64,000 nucleotides of DNA, taken from contig CAWKGD010000006.1 of assembly GCA_963849105.1 (NCBI GenBank), positions 372,001 through 436,000 on the forward strand, given 5' to 3'. The DNA comes from CAVRXQ01 sp963849105 (GTDB taxonomy: Bacteria; Actinomycetota; Acidimicrobiia; Acidimicrobiales; Bog-793). Position numbers and translations under genes: made by a program. Each line of letters opens with the position of its first letter. Within the stretch, counting starts at the first letter, position 1. Below, piece after piece: positions 17,642 through 26,065 of the stretch. The notes below the pieces were generated by a model. The model was not told the DNA's origin. It did not search any database and saw nothing but the letters and a program-made list of their open reading frames with translations.

Positions 17642-18050
17642 CCAGGCGATCAATCCAGCAGTGCTGACGGTTCCTGGATGCTCTCCAGAGGGCCCCGCAG
17701 CGGTCGTGGAAGACGAGAGCCACGTTCGTTCACGAACGTAACCGCGAAGCCGATGATGACGCAGGCTGTCAAGACGAGGGTGGATGACAATCAGTAGTTC
17801 GAGCCCAGCGTGGTCCGCGCCGACCTTCGTCACACCCGGGCCGTCCTTGATCCCCGGCCTGGTGACAACGCCGTCGTGGCCGACAAACCTCGCCGAGTTA
17901 CTGATCTGACCTTTTCCGAGAAGCACGTAAGCATTCTCCGTCGCTCTCACGAATCAACTTTGCGTCGCCGATCGACATCGTGATTTCCCGGCGAATGGCC
18001 TAGGAAGCGCACGCTGCGAGCACCTGCGAGCGGCAGTACGTTCGGCTCCG
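17642..18050. other. 400-base gap without a recognised gene
   Basis: I see no supported gene. A minus-strand open frame from 17950 runs into the antisense of the permease and has no family features. A perfect 18-base dyad lies at 17722-17739 and is listed separately. Confidence 0.5.
17722..17739. promoter_or_regulatory. Palindrome, operator-like
   Basis: ACGTTCGT (17722-17729), spacer TC, ACGAACGT (17732-17739): a perfect 8-bp inverted repeat of the size and shape recognised by TetR- or MarR-type dimers. No such regulator gene is adjacent; the site is about 310 bases before the cupin gene. Confidence 0.35.
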
Positions 18051-18317
18051 GTGAGCGCTGAATCCTTCGAGGAGGAGATGCGATCTGCCGGCCACCCCGT
18101 TTCGGAGTGGTCGAACGGTCCGGGTTACAAGTACGCGGCTCACTCCCACCCTTACAAGAAGATCTTGCGATGCCTGGAGGGCTCGATCGTCTTCCACCTT
18201 CCCGACCGGGACGTCACGTTGTCGACCGGGGGCCAGATGGAGTTGGAGCGCGGTGTCGAGCACTCGGCGACAGTCGGGCCCTCGGGCGTACGTTGCGTCG
18301 AGGCGCACGCTTCGTGA
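18051..18317 (+). CDS. Small cupin-domain protein
   Basis: An 88-residue single-domain cupin. It holds EWSNGPGYKYAAHSHPYKKILRCLEGSIVFHLPD, with the H-x-H of cupin motif 1 and, later, GGQMELERGVEHSATVGP for motif 2. Such proteins are small beta-barrels that may bind a metal, and no reaction can be assigned. Its stop overlaps the start of the next gene by 4 bases (GTGA), so the two are co-translated. Confidence 0.8.
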   Translation: MSAESFEEEMRSAGHPVSEWSNGPGYKYAAHSHPYKKILRCLEGSIVFHLPDRDVTLSTGGQMELERGVEHSATVGPSGVRCVEAHAS

Positions 18318-18601
18318 CCAGCGGCACCGAGGTCTTGGTAACCCCTCAGAGCGAGGGCAGCTTTCGGGTAGAGGTCAAAGGCCCTCGCGGGAGTACCACC
18401 CACACTGTGGAAGTGCCTGCGGGCATGGCGGATGAGTTGGGCTGGGGCGATGCGGCCGAGGCGGAGCTGGTACGCGAATCGTTTGCTTTTCTTCTCGAGC
18501 GTGAGCCCCCGACCTCAATACTCAGTCGTTTCAGCTTGGACGCGATCGGCCGCTACTTTCCCGAGTATCCGACCGAGATCCGCGGCCGACACAAAACGTG
18601 A
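18314..18601 (+). CDS. Conserved hypothetical protein, coupled to the cupin gene
   Basis: A 95-residue soluble protein. It begins with a beta-rich segment (FRVEVKGPRGSTTHTVEVP) and ends with a helical part, VRESFAFLLEREPPTSILSRFSLDAIGRYFPEYP, a pattern I know from uncharacterised short actinobacterial proteins. The GTG start at 18314 overlaps the cupin stop. No function is proposed. Confidence 0.72.
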   Translation: MTSGTEVLVTPQSEGSFRVEVKGPRGSTTHTVEVPAGMADELGWGDAAEAELVRESFAFLLEREPPTSILSRFSLDAIGRYFPEYPTEIRGRHKT

Positions 18602-18848
18602 GGTCGTCCTGATCGCGCAACAGTGCTCCGACACCGACCGCAGAGACGCGTGCCCCGGGTGAGCGGGTTGCGACCATCATTCTTTCCTTATCCTTAGGGA
18701 TCCCGTTCGGGTTCCTTCTTGTCGGATTTCCTGCGTCTGAGCTCCGGGAGGCAAATGAGATGAGTTCGCGCGCGTGGCGCGCGCGAGGTCTCCGCGAGCA
18801 CCCGCCGCCGTACGGGAGAAAGTCGCTCTGAAGTGCGAAAACACCTTG

Positions 18849-18921
18849 CACCCCCAACGGGATTCGAACCCGTGTTTCCGCCTTGAAAGGGCGATGTCCT
18901 CGGCCGCTGGACGATGGGGGC
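18849..18921 (-). tRNA. tRNA-Glu (TTC)
   Basis: 73 bases on the minus strand from 18921 to 18849. Acceptor GCCCCCA/TGGGGGT with a G-T first pair, anticodon loop CTTTCAA (TTC), T arm ACGGG with loop TTCGAAT and CCCGT, discriminator G. CCA is not encoded. Confidence 0.95.
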
Positions 18922-19008
18922 TCTGCAGAACGAAGCAGGCGGAGGTTACCCGTGGTGACGAATTGTTTTCCCGGGCCGGCCCGAACGCCGGTCACGTTCG
19001 GCGTGCCA

Positions 19009-19608
19009 TCACTCCACAACGTCTGGCGGCACAGGCGTTCCGTCCCATCGCAGGTCTCCCGGCGGTTCGCCCCATGGGTCCTCGGGCGCGCCTTCGTCGG
19101 CGCTTCCGTTGTACGGAGGCAATGACAAAGAGAGCGCATCGACGAGCTCGGAGGCGAGGTAAGTGAGGTAGGCGTACGCGAGCCACTCGCCGTAGCGCGG
19201 GTCGGTCGAATCAGGTTCCTCCCAGTTCTCTTCGACGCCGAGTGTCGTGCCGTAAACGAGGCGTAATTCGACCAGCGCGTCGAGCCACGCACCTGCCTCT
19301 TCCTCGCTCAAGTTCTCTGCGCCGAAGGTTTCCTCGAGGACTTCGAGCGCTCGGGTGTGCTGTTCGAGCGTCCGTTGTCGTTGGGAATCGTCGAACTTCG
19401 CTTGGGCGACGGCGTCGGTGGGGTAGGCGACGGGGAGCAGGCGCCGGAGCTCGTCGGGAATCGGCACCGACGCGTCTTCGATCGCGTGGAGCACGTCGCG
19501 CAGCTGTGTGGCGATCGAGCGGAGCAGCGAACGTTCGTCTGGCGTCAGCCTGAGCGCGAAACCGTCGTTCGTGCGGATGATGACCGGCGGGCGCGAGAAC
19601 TCGGTCAT
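19009..19608 (-). CDS. DUF2017 family protein
   Basis: A 199-residue soluble acidic protein of the family that follows clpS in many actinobacteria. Recognisable parts are FALRLTPDERSLLRSIATQLRDVL near the N-terminus, RRLLPVAYPTD in the middle and LVELRLVYGTTLGV, which then leads into a helix ending YAYLTYLASELVDAL. The ATG overlaps the clpS stop by 4 bases. The constant pairing suggests a role with ClpS or the Clp protease, but none is established. Confidence 0.88.
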   Translation of the reverse strand: MTEFSRPPVIIRTNDGFALRLTPDERSLLRSIATQLRDVLHAIEDASVPIPDELRRLLPVAYPTDAVAQAKFDDSQRQRTLEQHTRALEVLEETFGAENLSEEEAGAWLDALVELRLVYGTTLGVEENWEEPDSTDPRYGEWLAYAYLTYLASELVDALSLSLPPYNGSADEGAPEDPWGEPPGDLRWDGTPVPPDVVE

Positions 19609-19901
19609 TGCGATTGTTCGAGCGTCGCCCAGAGCCCGTGACGATGGAGCCTTCCGACGTCGAACTCCGCTCGCTCTCGAGCGCCGGAAGAGACGACGGC
19701 GCGCCCTTTTTGATGGACGTCGAGCATCAGACGCGTTGCCTTCTCGAATGAATAGCCGAAGAGCTTTTGGAAAACGTACGTGACGTAACTCATCAAATTG
19801 ACCGGATCGTTCCAAACGACGACGAGCCACGGCCGTTCCAGGACGACGTCCTCACGTGTCGCTGCCTCTTCGATCACGCTCGGAGCCGTCGAGGCGCGCA
19901 C
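19605..19901 (-). CDS. clpS: ATP-dependent Clp protease adaptor
   Basis: A 98-residue adaptor that delivers N-end-rule substrates to ClpA/ClpC-ClpP. The core contains WLVVVWNDPVNLMSYVTYVF (the ND of the N-degron pocket), FGYSFEKATRLMLDVHQKGRAVV (the histidine contacting the N-terminal residue) and GLWATLE. The GTG start at 19901 leaves a short flexible N-terminal tail of the kind needed for activity. It stands directly upstream of the DUF2017 gene and 33 bases after ctaA. Confidence 0.92.
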   Translation of the reverse strand: MRASTAPSVIEEAATREDVVLERPWLVVVWNDPVNLMSYVTYVFQKLFGYSFEKATRLMLDVHQKGRAVVSSGARERAEFDVGRLHRHGLWATLEQSQ

Positions 19902-19934
19902 CGAAGCGGACCTAATCGCGGCTCTTCCGATCCA

Positions 19935-20930
19935 TTACGGACTGGCTCCGGCGGCAGCTGCGACGCTCACCGCGGAGATGTGCTCGACGGCGGTCGGTTC
20001 GGGGTGCTGGTGCAGGGATAGATAGAAGGTGATCGCCGCTATCCATATCGCGGTGGCACCGGCGAGGTGGAACTCGATGACGCCGGCGTTGTCGTGGAGG
20101 AAGTATTGGGTGAAGCCGAGCGCTCCCTGGACGAACAGCACCTCGAGCATCGTTTGTGCGGCGCGCTGGGTTCTCCCTGGCGCCCTTGCCACGTGGAGCG
20201 CGAAAAGCGATGCAAGCGTGCAACCGATCAGGAACAGGGCGATCGTCGAATGCAATTCCGCGATGTCCCGGAACGCGATCGGTATGCGTTTAGCGCCCTT
20301 CCCACCTGCATGCGGACCGGAACCGGTCACCATCGTCCCAGCGACGATGACGACGCACAGCGTTGCGATGAGCAGTCGAGCGAGCCAGACGATCTCATTG
20401 CGAACGAGTGGTTCTCGACGCGTCTCGTGCGTGCGCGCGAGGTGGAACATCACGAGCGCGACGGCGAGCACCACGAGGGTGAGCACGAAATGCAGCGCGA
20501 CGAGGTACGGGTTGAGCTTCGTGAGGACGACGAGACCGCCGAGGATGATCTGCGCGACGAGGCCGCCAACGAGGCCGGCTCCGGTCCCGATCAGGTCTCG
20601 CCTTCGTGGCTTCAGTGCCACCGTCGAGAGAAACGCCACGACGGTAACGACAGACACGGCGATCGTTACGACTCGGTTCGTGAACTCGACCAGCGGGTGG
20701 AACGATGCCGGCGCGACGAGATGGCCCTGGAAGCACTCGGGCCAGTCCGCACAACCGAGACCAGAACCGGTGAGCCGCACCGCGCCACCCGTGAGAATCA
20801 GGAGCGCGTAGCAAACGACAGAAGCAAGCGCGAGCGCGCGGACCGTCCTTGGATCGCCGAGGTGCGCGATGCTGCGCCGCAACAACGAGTCGCCGACGCG
20901 CGGGGTCGCGTGCAGGTCGGCGGTCGTCAC
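19935..20930 (-). CDS. ctaA: Haem A synthase
   Basis: A 331-residue membrane protein with eight predicted helices, which oxidises haem O to haem A for the aa3 oxidase. Features: GGAVRLTGSGLGCADWPECFQG after helix 1 (the extracellular loop with two cysteines), FTNRVVT, LVALHFVLT and, in the second half, GSGPHAGG, DIAELHSTIALFLIG and EFHLAGATAIW. The histidines of both haem sites are present. I chose GTG 20930 because GAGG lies 9 bases upstream. It starts 7 bases after the response regulator gene and is probably in its operon. ctaB (haem O synthase) is not in the window. Confidence 0.93.
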   Translation of the reverse strand: MTTADLHATPRVGDSLLRRSIAHLGDPRTVRALALASVVCYALLILTGGAVRLTGSGLGCADWPECFQGHLVAPASFHPLVEFTNRVVTIAVSVVTVVAFLSTVALKPRRRDLIGTGAGLVGGLVAQIILGGLVVLTKLNPYLVALHFVLTLVVLAVALVMFHLARTHETRREPLVRNEIVWLARLLIATLCVVIVAGTMVTGSGPHAGGKGAKRIPIAFRDIAELHSTIALFLIGCTLASLFALHVARAPGRTQRAAQTMLEVLFVQGALGFTQYFLHDNAGVIEFHLAGATAIWIAAITFYLSLHQHPEPTAVEHISAVSVAAAAGASP

Positions 20931-20937
20931 CAGATCC

Positions 20938-21738
20938 TCACCGGTGCCGAGGTGCCTCGAATCGGTACCCGACGCCGCGGATCGTCGTGATGAGTCGAGG
21001 CTGTGAAGGGTCGACTTCGATGTGCGAACGCAGCCGCTTGATGTGGACGTCAAGGGTTTTGGTGTCACCGACGTAGTCGTCGCCCCACACCCGCGAAATC
21101 AACGAATCCCGCGGCACGACACGCCCGGAGTTCGCGAGCAGCTGCTCGAGCAGTTCGAACTCCTTCAAAGGAAGAGCCACTTCCTCGCCGCGCACAGTGC
21201 ATTCGTGCCGGTCGAGATCGAGCGAGACCTCTCCGACTTCGAGGACCTGCGCGGCGACATGGGAATTCGTTCCACTCGGTGCCGCGGGCTGGGTGCCGTG
21301 ATTCGCCGCTGAGCGGGTCTGACGGTGCGAACGCGGCGACCTCCGCAGCACGGCATGCATGCGCGAAACGAGCTCGCGCAGGCGGTACGGCTTGGCGACG
21401 TAGTCATCAGCACCGACTTCGAGACCGACGACGGTGTCGATTTCGGTCGTCTTCGCCGTCACCATGATGATCGGCACCGTCGATTTGGCTCGGATGACGC
21501 GGCAGACATCGAGGCCCGAGATCCGCGGCAGCATGATGTCGAGCAACACGAGATCGAACTCGCCTTCGTCGAAACTCTGGATCGCCTCCGAGCCGTCGCG
21601 CGCGACGGTGATCGCGAATCCCTCGCGTTCCAGACCGATGACGAGCGCTTCGACGAAGGACTCCTCGTCCTCGGCGAGCAGGACACGTACGACCTCGGTC
21701 GTGGCTGCCTCCGTTGTCGCGAGATCAGCGTTCGTCAT
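20938..21738 (-). CDS. OmpR/PhoB-family response regulator, RegX3-like
   Basis: A 266-residue two-component regulator. The receiver domain has the acidic pocket (LLAEDEE), the phosphorylated aspartate D67 in DLVLLDIMLPRISG, and the conserved threonine and lysine (MVTAK and YVAKPY). A Ser/Gln-rich linker of about 30 residues leads to the winged helix (LPLKEFELLEQLLANSGRVV, ending in IRGVGYRFE). It overlaps the histidine kinase gene by 4 bases. Together with the kinase type and the nearby pst operon it is the likely phosphate regulator (RegX3/PhoP type). Confidence 0.9.
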   Translation of the reverse strand: MTNADLATTEAATTEVVRVLLAEDEESFVEALVIGLEREGFAITVARDGSEAIQSFDEGEFDLVLLDIMLPRISGLDVCRVIRAKSTVPIIMVTAKTTEIDTVVGLEVGADDYVAKPYRLRELVSRMHAVLRRSPRSHRQTRSAANHGTQPAAPSGTNSHVAAQVLEVGEVSLDLDRHECTVRGEEVALPLKEFELLEQLLANSGRVVPRDSLISRVWGDDYVGDTKTLDVHIKRLRSHIEVDPSQPRLITTIRGVGYRFEAPRHR

Positions 21739-23021
21739 GTCTCACCTCGAACCTGGACCGGAAGTCGCAATGTGAACGTCGAACCCTCTCCCTCGCGGGA
21801 ATCCACCCGCACCGTACCGTGGTGATTCTGGGCCACGTGACGGACGATCGAAAGTCCGAGTCCGGTCCCCCCGGTCTGGCGACTGCGTCCGTGATCGACT
21901 CGGTAGAAGCGCTCGAAGATCCGCTCGAGGTCGCGCGTCGGGATGCCCAGACCCTTGTCGGCAACGACGATGACGGCTTCGTTGTCCTCGCTTCTTCCTG
22001 AGAACTCGACGATCCCCCCGTCGTAGGAGAACTTCACTGCATTCTCGAGCAGGTTGTACAGCGCCGAGGTGAGCTGTCGCCGGTCGCCGATCACCGCCAC
22101 CGGCGGCGTTGGCTCGTCGAGCTTGATCTCGATCGACCGATGCTCGGCGGTGGCGCGGATCCGTTCGGCCGCTTCGGCCATGACGAGATTGACGAGGACA
22201 GGCTCCCTCGGCCGTGACTCTTCTGATTCGATGCGGGAGAGGTCGAGCAGGTCGTCGATAATGCGCGAGATACGGAACGCTTCGTCGTGGATGCGCTGAG
22301 CGAGGCGTCGAGATACTTCCGGCTCGCTCTCGCTCAAAAGGGTCTCGGCCAACAGTCCGAGCGCGCCCATCGGCGTCTTCAGCTCGTGGCTGACGTTCGC
22401 GACGAAGTCGCGGCGCACGTCTTCGAGGCGCCGACGCTCCGAGACGTCATCGATCACCGCCATCACTCCGAGTACGCGTTGGCCATTGTCGATGCTCTCG
22501 GTTCGCACCGACAGCGTCCTTCGCGGCGGGCCATACAGCTCGAGGGTTCGCTCTTCTGATGCCCCGGGTCCCGTCGCCGCCAGGAGTTCGTCGACCGCTT
22601 GGGCGGCGAGGGCGTCGGTGTGCCGACTGCCCATCAGCGTCAAGGCGCGCGCGTTGCGGAAAACCGGCTCACCGCGTTCATCGCAGACGATCACCGCCTG
22701 AGGGAGCGCGTCGAGGGCGCGCCGCAAGCGGATCGCATCAGCGCTCGACTCCGCGACGGCCTCGGCGGCACGGTCGGTGGCCCGCTCGACATAGACGAGG
22801 GTGTCCTCGACGCGACCGGGATCGTCGGGCAGCGGGTCGGCGCCGAGCCGGTCGCCGAGCGCCACGAGGCGCTGCTTCAGCGAGCGGACCCCCCGGCGAC
22901 TTCCGACGGCATAAGCGAGGACGACCAGCACGACAACGACCGCGGCAGCGATTCCGATGTCGAGCGGCGACGCCTTCAAGGCAGCGATCACGTGCACGAC
23001 GCTCCGACCAGCACGTGTCAA
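21735..23021 (-). CDS. Sensor histidine kinase, SenX3/PhoR-like
   Basis: A 428-residue kinase. It has one N-terminal membrane helix (residues 22-40), a PAS-like domain near 100-195 (DALPQAVIVCDERGEPVFRNA), a HisKA domain with phospho-acceptor H212 in FVANVSHELKTP, and an ATPase with NLLENAVKFS, ADKGLGIP and GTGLGLSIV. The single helix plus PAS layout is that of SenX3, which reads phosphate status through the Pst transporter and PhoU. It is the first gene of a minus-strand operon (kinase-regulator-ctaA-clpS-DUF2017), divergent from the secretion-like operon. phoU is not in the window. Confidence 0.9.
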   Translation of the reverse strand: MTRAGRSVVHVIAALKASPLDIGIAAAVVVVLVVLAYAVGSRRGVRSLKQRLVALGDRLGADPLPDDPGRVEDTLVYVERATDRAAEAVAESSADAIRLRRALDALPQAVIVCDERGEPVFRNARALTLMGSRHTDALAAQAVDELLAATGPGASEERTLELYGPPRRTLSVRTESIDNGQRVLGVMAVIDDVSERRRLEDVRRDFVANVSHELKTPMGALGLLAETLLSESEPEVSRRLAQRIHDEAFRISRIIDDLLDLSRIESEESRPREPVLVNLVMAEAAERIRATAEHRSIEIKLDEPTPPVAVIGDRRQLTSALYNLLENAVKFSYDGGIVEFSGRSEDNEAVIVVADKGLGIPTRDLERIFERFYRVDHGRSRQTGGTGLGLSIVRHVAQNHHGTVRVDSREGEGSTFTLRLPVQVRGET

Positions 23022-23162
23022 GCATGGCAGGTGACGGGGGCTGCGCCGTCCGCCGCGCTGGAGCAGTAGGTGGAGCTGGCGTGCCGTTTTGTACGGTCAG
23101 CTCGGCCTCGACGACAACGATTCGCTCGAGGCCCGTAGTCGGGGTGGCCCGACCTGTCCATC

Positions 23163-23183
23163 GCGATCGCGATCCGCGATCGC
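23163..23183. promoter_or_regulatory. 9-bp perfect palindrome upstream of the secretion-like operon
   Basis: GCGATCGCG (23163-23171), spacer ATC, CGCGATCGC (23175-23183). It ends 8 bases before the GGGGGAGG ribosome binding site of the first gene and lies in the divergent region shared with the histidine kinase. It could be an operator or a leader hairpin. It includes two copies of the GCGATCGC octamer. Confidence 0.4.
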
Positions 23184-23203
23184 CGAAAACGGGGGAGGTC
23201 GCC

Positions 23204-23521
23204 GTGGTGGCCGTGCGCTTGTCTGTTATCCACCGGATCCTTGGGTCGGGCGTCTCTTTGAATCCGAGTTCGCGCGCGTTGCCGGGAAGCGGAACGCTGC
23301 AGGACCTCGTGAACGGCATCGCTTTTTGGGCGCTGCTCGCTGCGTTGGCCGGATTGATCATCGGCGCCGCGACCTGGGCGCTCGGCGCCCACACGAACAA
23401 CTACCAAAATGCGTCGACCGGCCGGCGCGCCGTGCTCGTTTGCGCGGCAGCTGCGCTCGTCATCGGTGCCGCGCCGACGCTGCTCAATTTCCTGTACAGC
23501 GCCGGACAGAGCCTTCACTGA
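23204..23521 (+). CDS. Small two-helix membrane protein, VirB2/TrbC-like position
   Basis: A 105-residue protein with two membrane helices, FWALLAALAGLIIGAATWALG and AVLVCAAAALVIGAAPTLLNF, separated by a short basic loop (NASTGRRA). Size, two-helix hairpin and position before a TrbL-like gene match pilin-like VirB2/TrbC or DUF6112 proteins of actinobacterial conjugation loci. Sequence similarity is too weak for a firm family call. GTG codons at 23204 and 23207 are both possible starts behind GGGGGAGG. Confidence 0.65.
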   Translation: MVAVRLSVIHRILGSGVSLNPSSRALPGSGTLQDLVNGIAFWALLAALAGLIIGAATWALGAHTNNYQNASTGRRAVLVCAAAALVIGAAPTLLNFLYSAGQSLH

Positions 23522-23523
23522 AC

Positions 23524-24642
23524 ATGCTCGAGATGCTCATCGGACCCTCTGGAGACGGGGTCGCCCATCCCGCATCGGGATTATTCGGCTTCGGCCTCTC
23601 GGCGCTCGTCAACGCGCTCTTCGGCGGCCTGTCGAGCTGGGTTGAATCGGGCACCTCGGCGCTCATCGCCGCCTTCGGCCATGCGCTCACGGCGACGACG
23701 GAGGTGTCGCTCGGAGCGGGTTTTCTCACCGAGTTCGACGTCGTCGTGAAAGTCGGTGCCCTGCTCTCCGGTCCGTTCCTCTTGTTGGCAGTCCTGCACG
23801 CGATCGTCCGTCAGGACCTGAGCATCTTGCTGCGGGCCGTGTTCGTGCGACTTCCGCTTGCGCTCGTCTTCGGTGGGATCGCCCTAGTCCTCGTTGGACA
23901 AGCGCTTTCGATCACCGACTCGCTGAGCGCTGCGATATTGGACGTCGCCGGGAGTTCAGCTCGCGCGGAACTCGGGTTCCTTGTCAGTGCCTTCGGTCCA
24001 GCCGGGATCCAATACGCGGGATTCCTCGGGTTTCTGCTCGCGCTGATGGCGGCGGTCGTCGCCTTCGTGTTGTGGATCGAACTCGTGATCCGCTCCGCGG
24101 CGATCGCCGTGGCGACGCTGTTCATCCCGATCGCTTTAGCGGGTCTTGTGTGGTCGGCGACTTCTCACTGGGCGCGGCGCGTCGGCGAGACGCTCGCCGC
24201 GCTCATCGTGTCGAAGCTTGTGATCGCGGGCGTGCTTGCACTCGCGGCGGTCTCAGTTCTGCCAGGAAGCGGGCTGTCGGGGACGATTCAAGGGATCGCG
24301 CTCTTGTTACTCGCCTGCCTGGCTCCGTTCTCGCTGCTGCGTCTTGTGCCGATCGTCGAAGCAGGAGCGATCGCCCACTTCGAAGGGATGTCTCGCGGGG
24401 TGCGTCGCAGCGCGAACGACGCCGTGGCGGCGTCGATCGGGCTCTTCGACGGCCCCGAGGAGTCGGTCACGACGATCGCTCATGATGCGATCCCCTTCGC
24501 CCACGGCATCAACGTCTCCGACCCTTCGCTCGACGCGGACGTGGCGGCGATCCAGACGCATTACAGCGGGGGGACAAGCGGTACGTCGGCGTCGGCCGAT
24601 CGCACCTGTCTCGCATCAGATGCCGAGGGGCGCGATGAGTGA
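23524..24642 (+). CDS. TrbL/VirB6-like polytopic membrane protein
   Basis: A 372-residue protein with about six to eight membrane helices. An N-terminal amphipathic part (FGFGLSALVNALFGGLSSWVESGTSAL) is followed by LLSGPFLLLAVLHAIVRQD, LPLALVFGGIALVLVGQAL, FLGFLLALMAAVVAFVLWIELVIRSAAI and two more near residues 215-285. The end is hydrophilic and Ser/Thr-rich. This is the layout of TrbL/VirB6 channel components of type IV secretion. It starts 3 bases after the previous stop and overlaps the next gene by 8 bases. Confidence 0.78.
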   Translation: MLEMLIGPSGDGVAHPASGLFGFGLSALVNALFGGLSSWVESGTSALIAAFGHALTATTEVSLGAGFLTEFDVVVKVGALLSGPFLLLAVLHAIVRQDLSILLRAVFVRLPLALVFGGIALVLVGQALSITDSLSAAILDVAGSSARAELGFLVSAFGPAGIQYAGFLGFLLALMAAVVAFVLWIELVIRSAAIAVATLFIPIALAGLVWSATSHWARRVGETLAALIVSKLVIAGVLALAAVSVLPGSGLSGTIQGIALLLLACLAPFSLLRLVPIVEAGAIAHFEGMSRGVRRSANDAVAASIGLFDGPEESVTTIAHDAIPFAHGINVSDPSLDADVAAIQTHYSGGTSGTSASADRTCLASDAEGRDE

Positions 24643-26065
24643 GACTCGAGAGCGCTTCGTGTTCGGCCCACGCGACCGGCGCGGCCTCATCGCCGGGGCG
24701 AGGACGGGCCAGCTCGTCATCGTCGCATCGGGGCTCGTCCTCGGCATCGCCGCCTTGCACGCCGTACACGGGCCAGCCCGCGCACCCGTCGCGATCGGGT
24801 TCGTCGTTGCATCGATCGCGGCAGTGACCTGGCCTGTCGGAGGTCGGACCGTCGAGGAGTGGGTCCCGGTCGTCTTCGGCTTTTCGACAAAGACGCTCGT
24901 GCGGGCGAATCGCTCGGTGGTGGGCGTCGCAATGAGCACGCGTCAGGCGCGAAAGCTCCCGATCTTCGACGGTTTTGAGATCGGCGAAGTGACTCCGGAC
25001 AGCGGGCCCGCGTTCGGTGTTCTTGTCGACCGGAAGTCTTCGAGTGCGAGCGCGCTCGTCGAACTTGGCGGCGAGTCGTACGCCTTGTTGAGCGAGGCAG
25101 AGCGGATGAGGCGCGTCGAGGGCTGGGCAGGCGTGCTCGCGAGCGTCGCGCGAGATGCCGGCTCGATCCACCGTTTGCAGTGGATCGAGCGCACCGTGCC
25201 CGACGTGGCAGAGGCAATGCGCACCCACCTCGAACGATCGCTCGACGCGTCCAATCCTCCACCGATCGCGCTCCGCTCGTACAAGGAACTACTCGCCGAC
25301 GAGATGCGGCACACGTTCATCCACGAGTGCTACGCCGCAATCACGGTGCGGACTCCGAAGGGTCGCGCGCTGTCGATCGAAGATCGGGCGGCGCCAGCAC
25401 CGTGGGTGATGCACCTTGCCGACGAGGTCAACCTTGTCGCCGATCGATGCCACCACGCGGGTATTCCGGTCCGCGGACTTCTCTCAAGAGCCGGCGTCGA
25501 GACGCTCGTCCGTCGCGGCTTCGACGCGGTCGCGACACCGGCGCTTCCCTCGTCGCCGTGGCCGGTCGCTGTGGAGGTCGTGTGGGCGGCGGTTCGCACC
25601 GACGGTTTGTGGCACGCGACCTTCTGGGTCGCCGAGTGGCCGCGCCACGAGGTCGGAAGCGACTTCTTACTGCCGCTGCTCGTCGGGGTGCGAGGTCGGC
25701 GCACGATCTCGCTCGTCATGGATCCCGAGCCACCGCTACGCGCGATCAAGCGCGCCGAGCATGCTCGTACTTCCCGGGTTGCCGACGCCGAGTTGCGGCG
25801 ACGCCATGGCTTCGCGCACACTGCCCGGGCGCGCAGCGAAGACGAGACGGTCCTTCGTCGGGAGGCCGAACTCGCAGCAGGACACGCCGCATTCCGCTTC
25901 TCGTCGTACGTCACTGTGTCAGCGCCCGAACGCGACGCGCTCGAGCGGGCGTGCCGCGAGGTCGTGCACGCCGCGGCGCTGTGCGGCATGGACCTGCGAC
26001 GCCTGTACGGCGACCAGGCGGCGGCGCTGTGCTTCGCGCTCCCCGCTGGCAGGGGCTGCTCGTGA
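24635..26065 (+). CDS. SCO6880-like protein (VirB3/VirB4 N-terminal-like)
   Basis: A 476-residue protein. Residues 25-70 contain two membrane helices (LVIVASGLVLGIAALHAV and VAIGFVVASIAAVTWPVG), as in PrgI/VirB3. The remainder is soluble and follows the N-terminal VirB4-like region: SYALLSEAERMRRVEGWAGVLAS, a basic middle part and CREVVHAAALCGMDLRRLYGDQ at the end. In actinobacterial conjugation loci the VirB4 function is split into an SCO6880-type part and a separate ATPase, as here. GAGGGG precedes ATG 24635. The stop overlaps the ATPase start (GTGA). Confidence 0.78.
   Translation: MSETRERFVFGPRDRRGLIAGARTGQLVIVASGLVLGIAALHAVHGPARAPVAIGFVVASIAAVTWPVGGRTVEEWVPVVFGFSTKTLVRANRSVVGVAMSTRQARKLPIFDGFEIGEVTPDSGPAFGVLVDRKSSSASALVELGGESYALLSEAERMRRVEGWAGVLASVARDAGSIHRLQWIERTVPDVAEAMRTHLERSLDASNPPPIALRSYKELLADEMRHTFIHECYAAITVRTPKGRALSIEDRAAPAPWVMHLADEVNLVADRCHHAGIPVRGLLSRAGVETLVRRGFDAVATPALPSSPWPVAVEVVWAAVRTDGLWHATFWVAEWPRHEVGSDFLLPLLVGVRGRRTISLVMDPEPPLRAIKRAEHARTSRVADAELRRRHGFAHTARARSEDETVLRREAELAAGHAAFRFSSYVTVSAPERDALERACREVVHAAALCGMDLRRLYGDQAAALCFALPAGRGCS

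Noticed and set aside
17498..17950. Minus-strand open frame of about 150 codons
   Set aside because: Its second half is antisense to the permease C-terminus and its first half has no recognisable domain or ribosome binding site.
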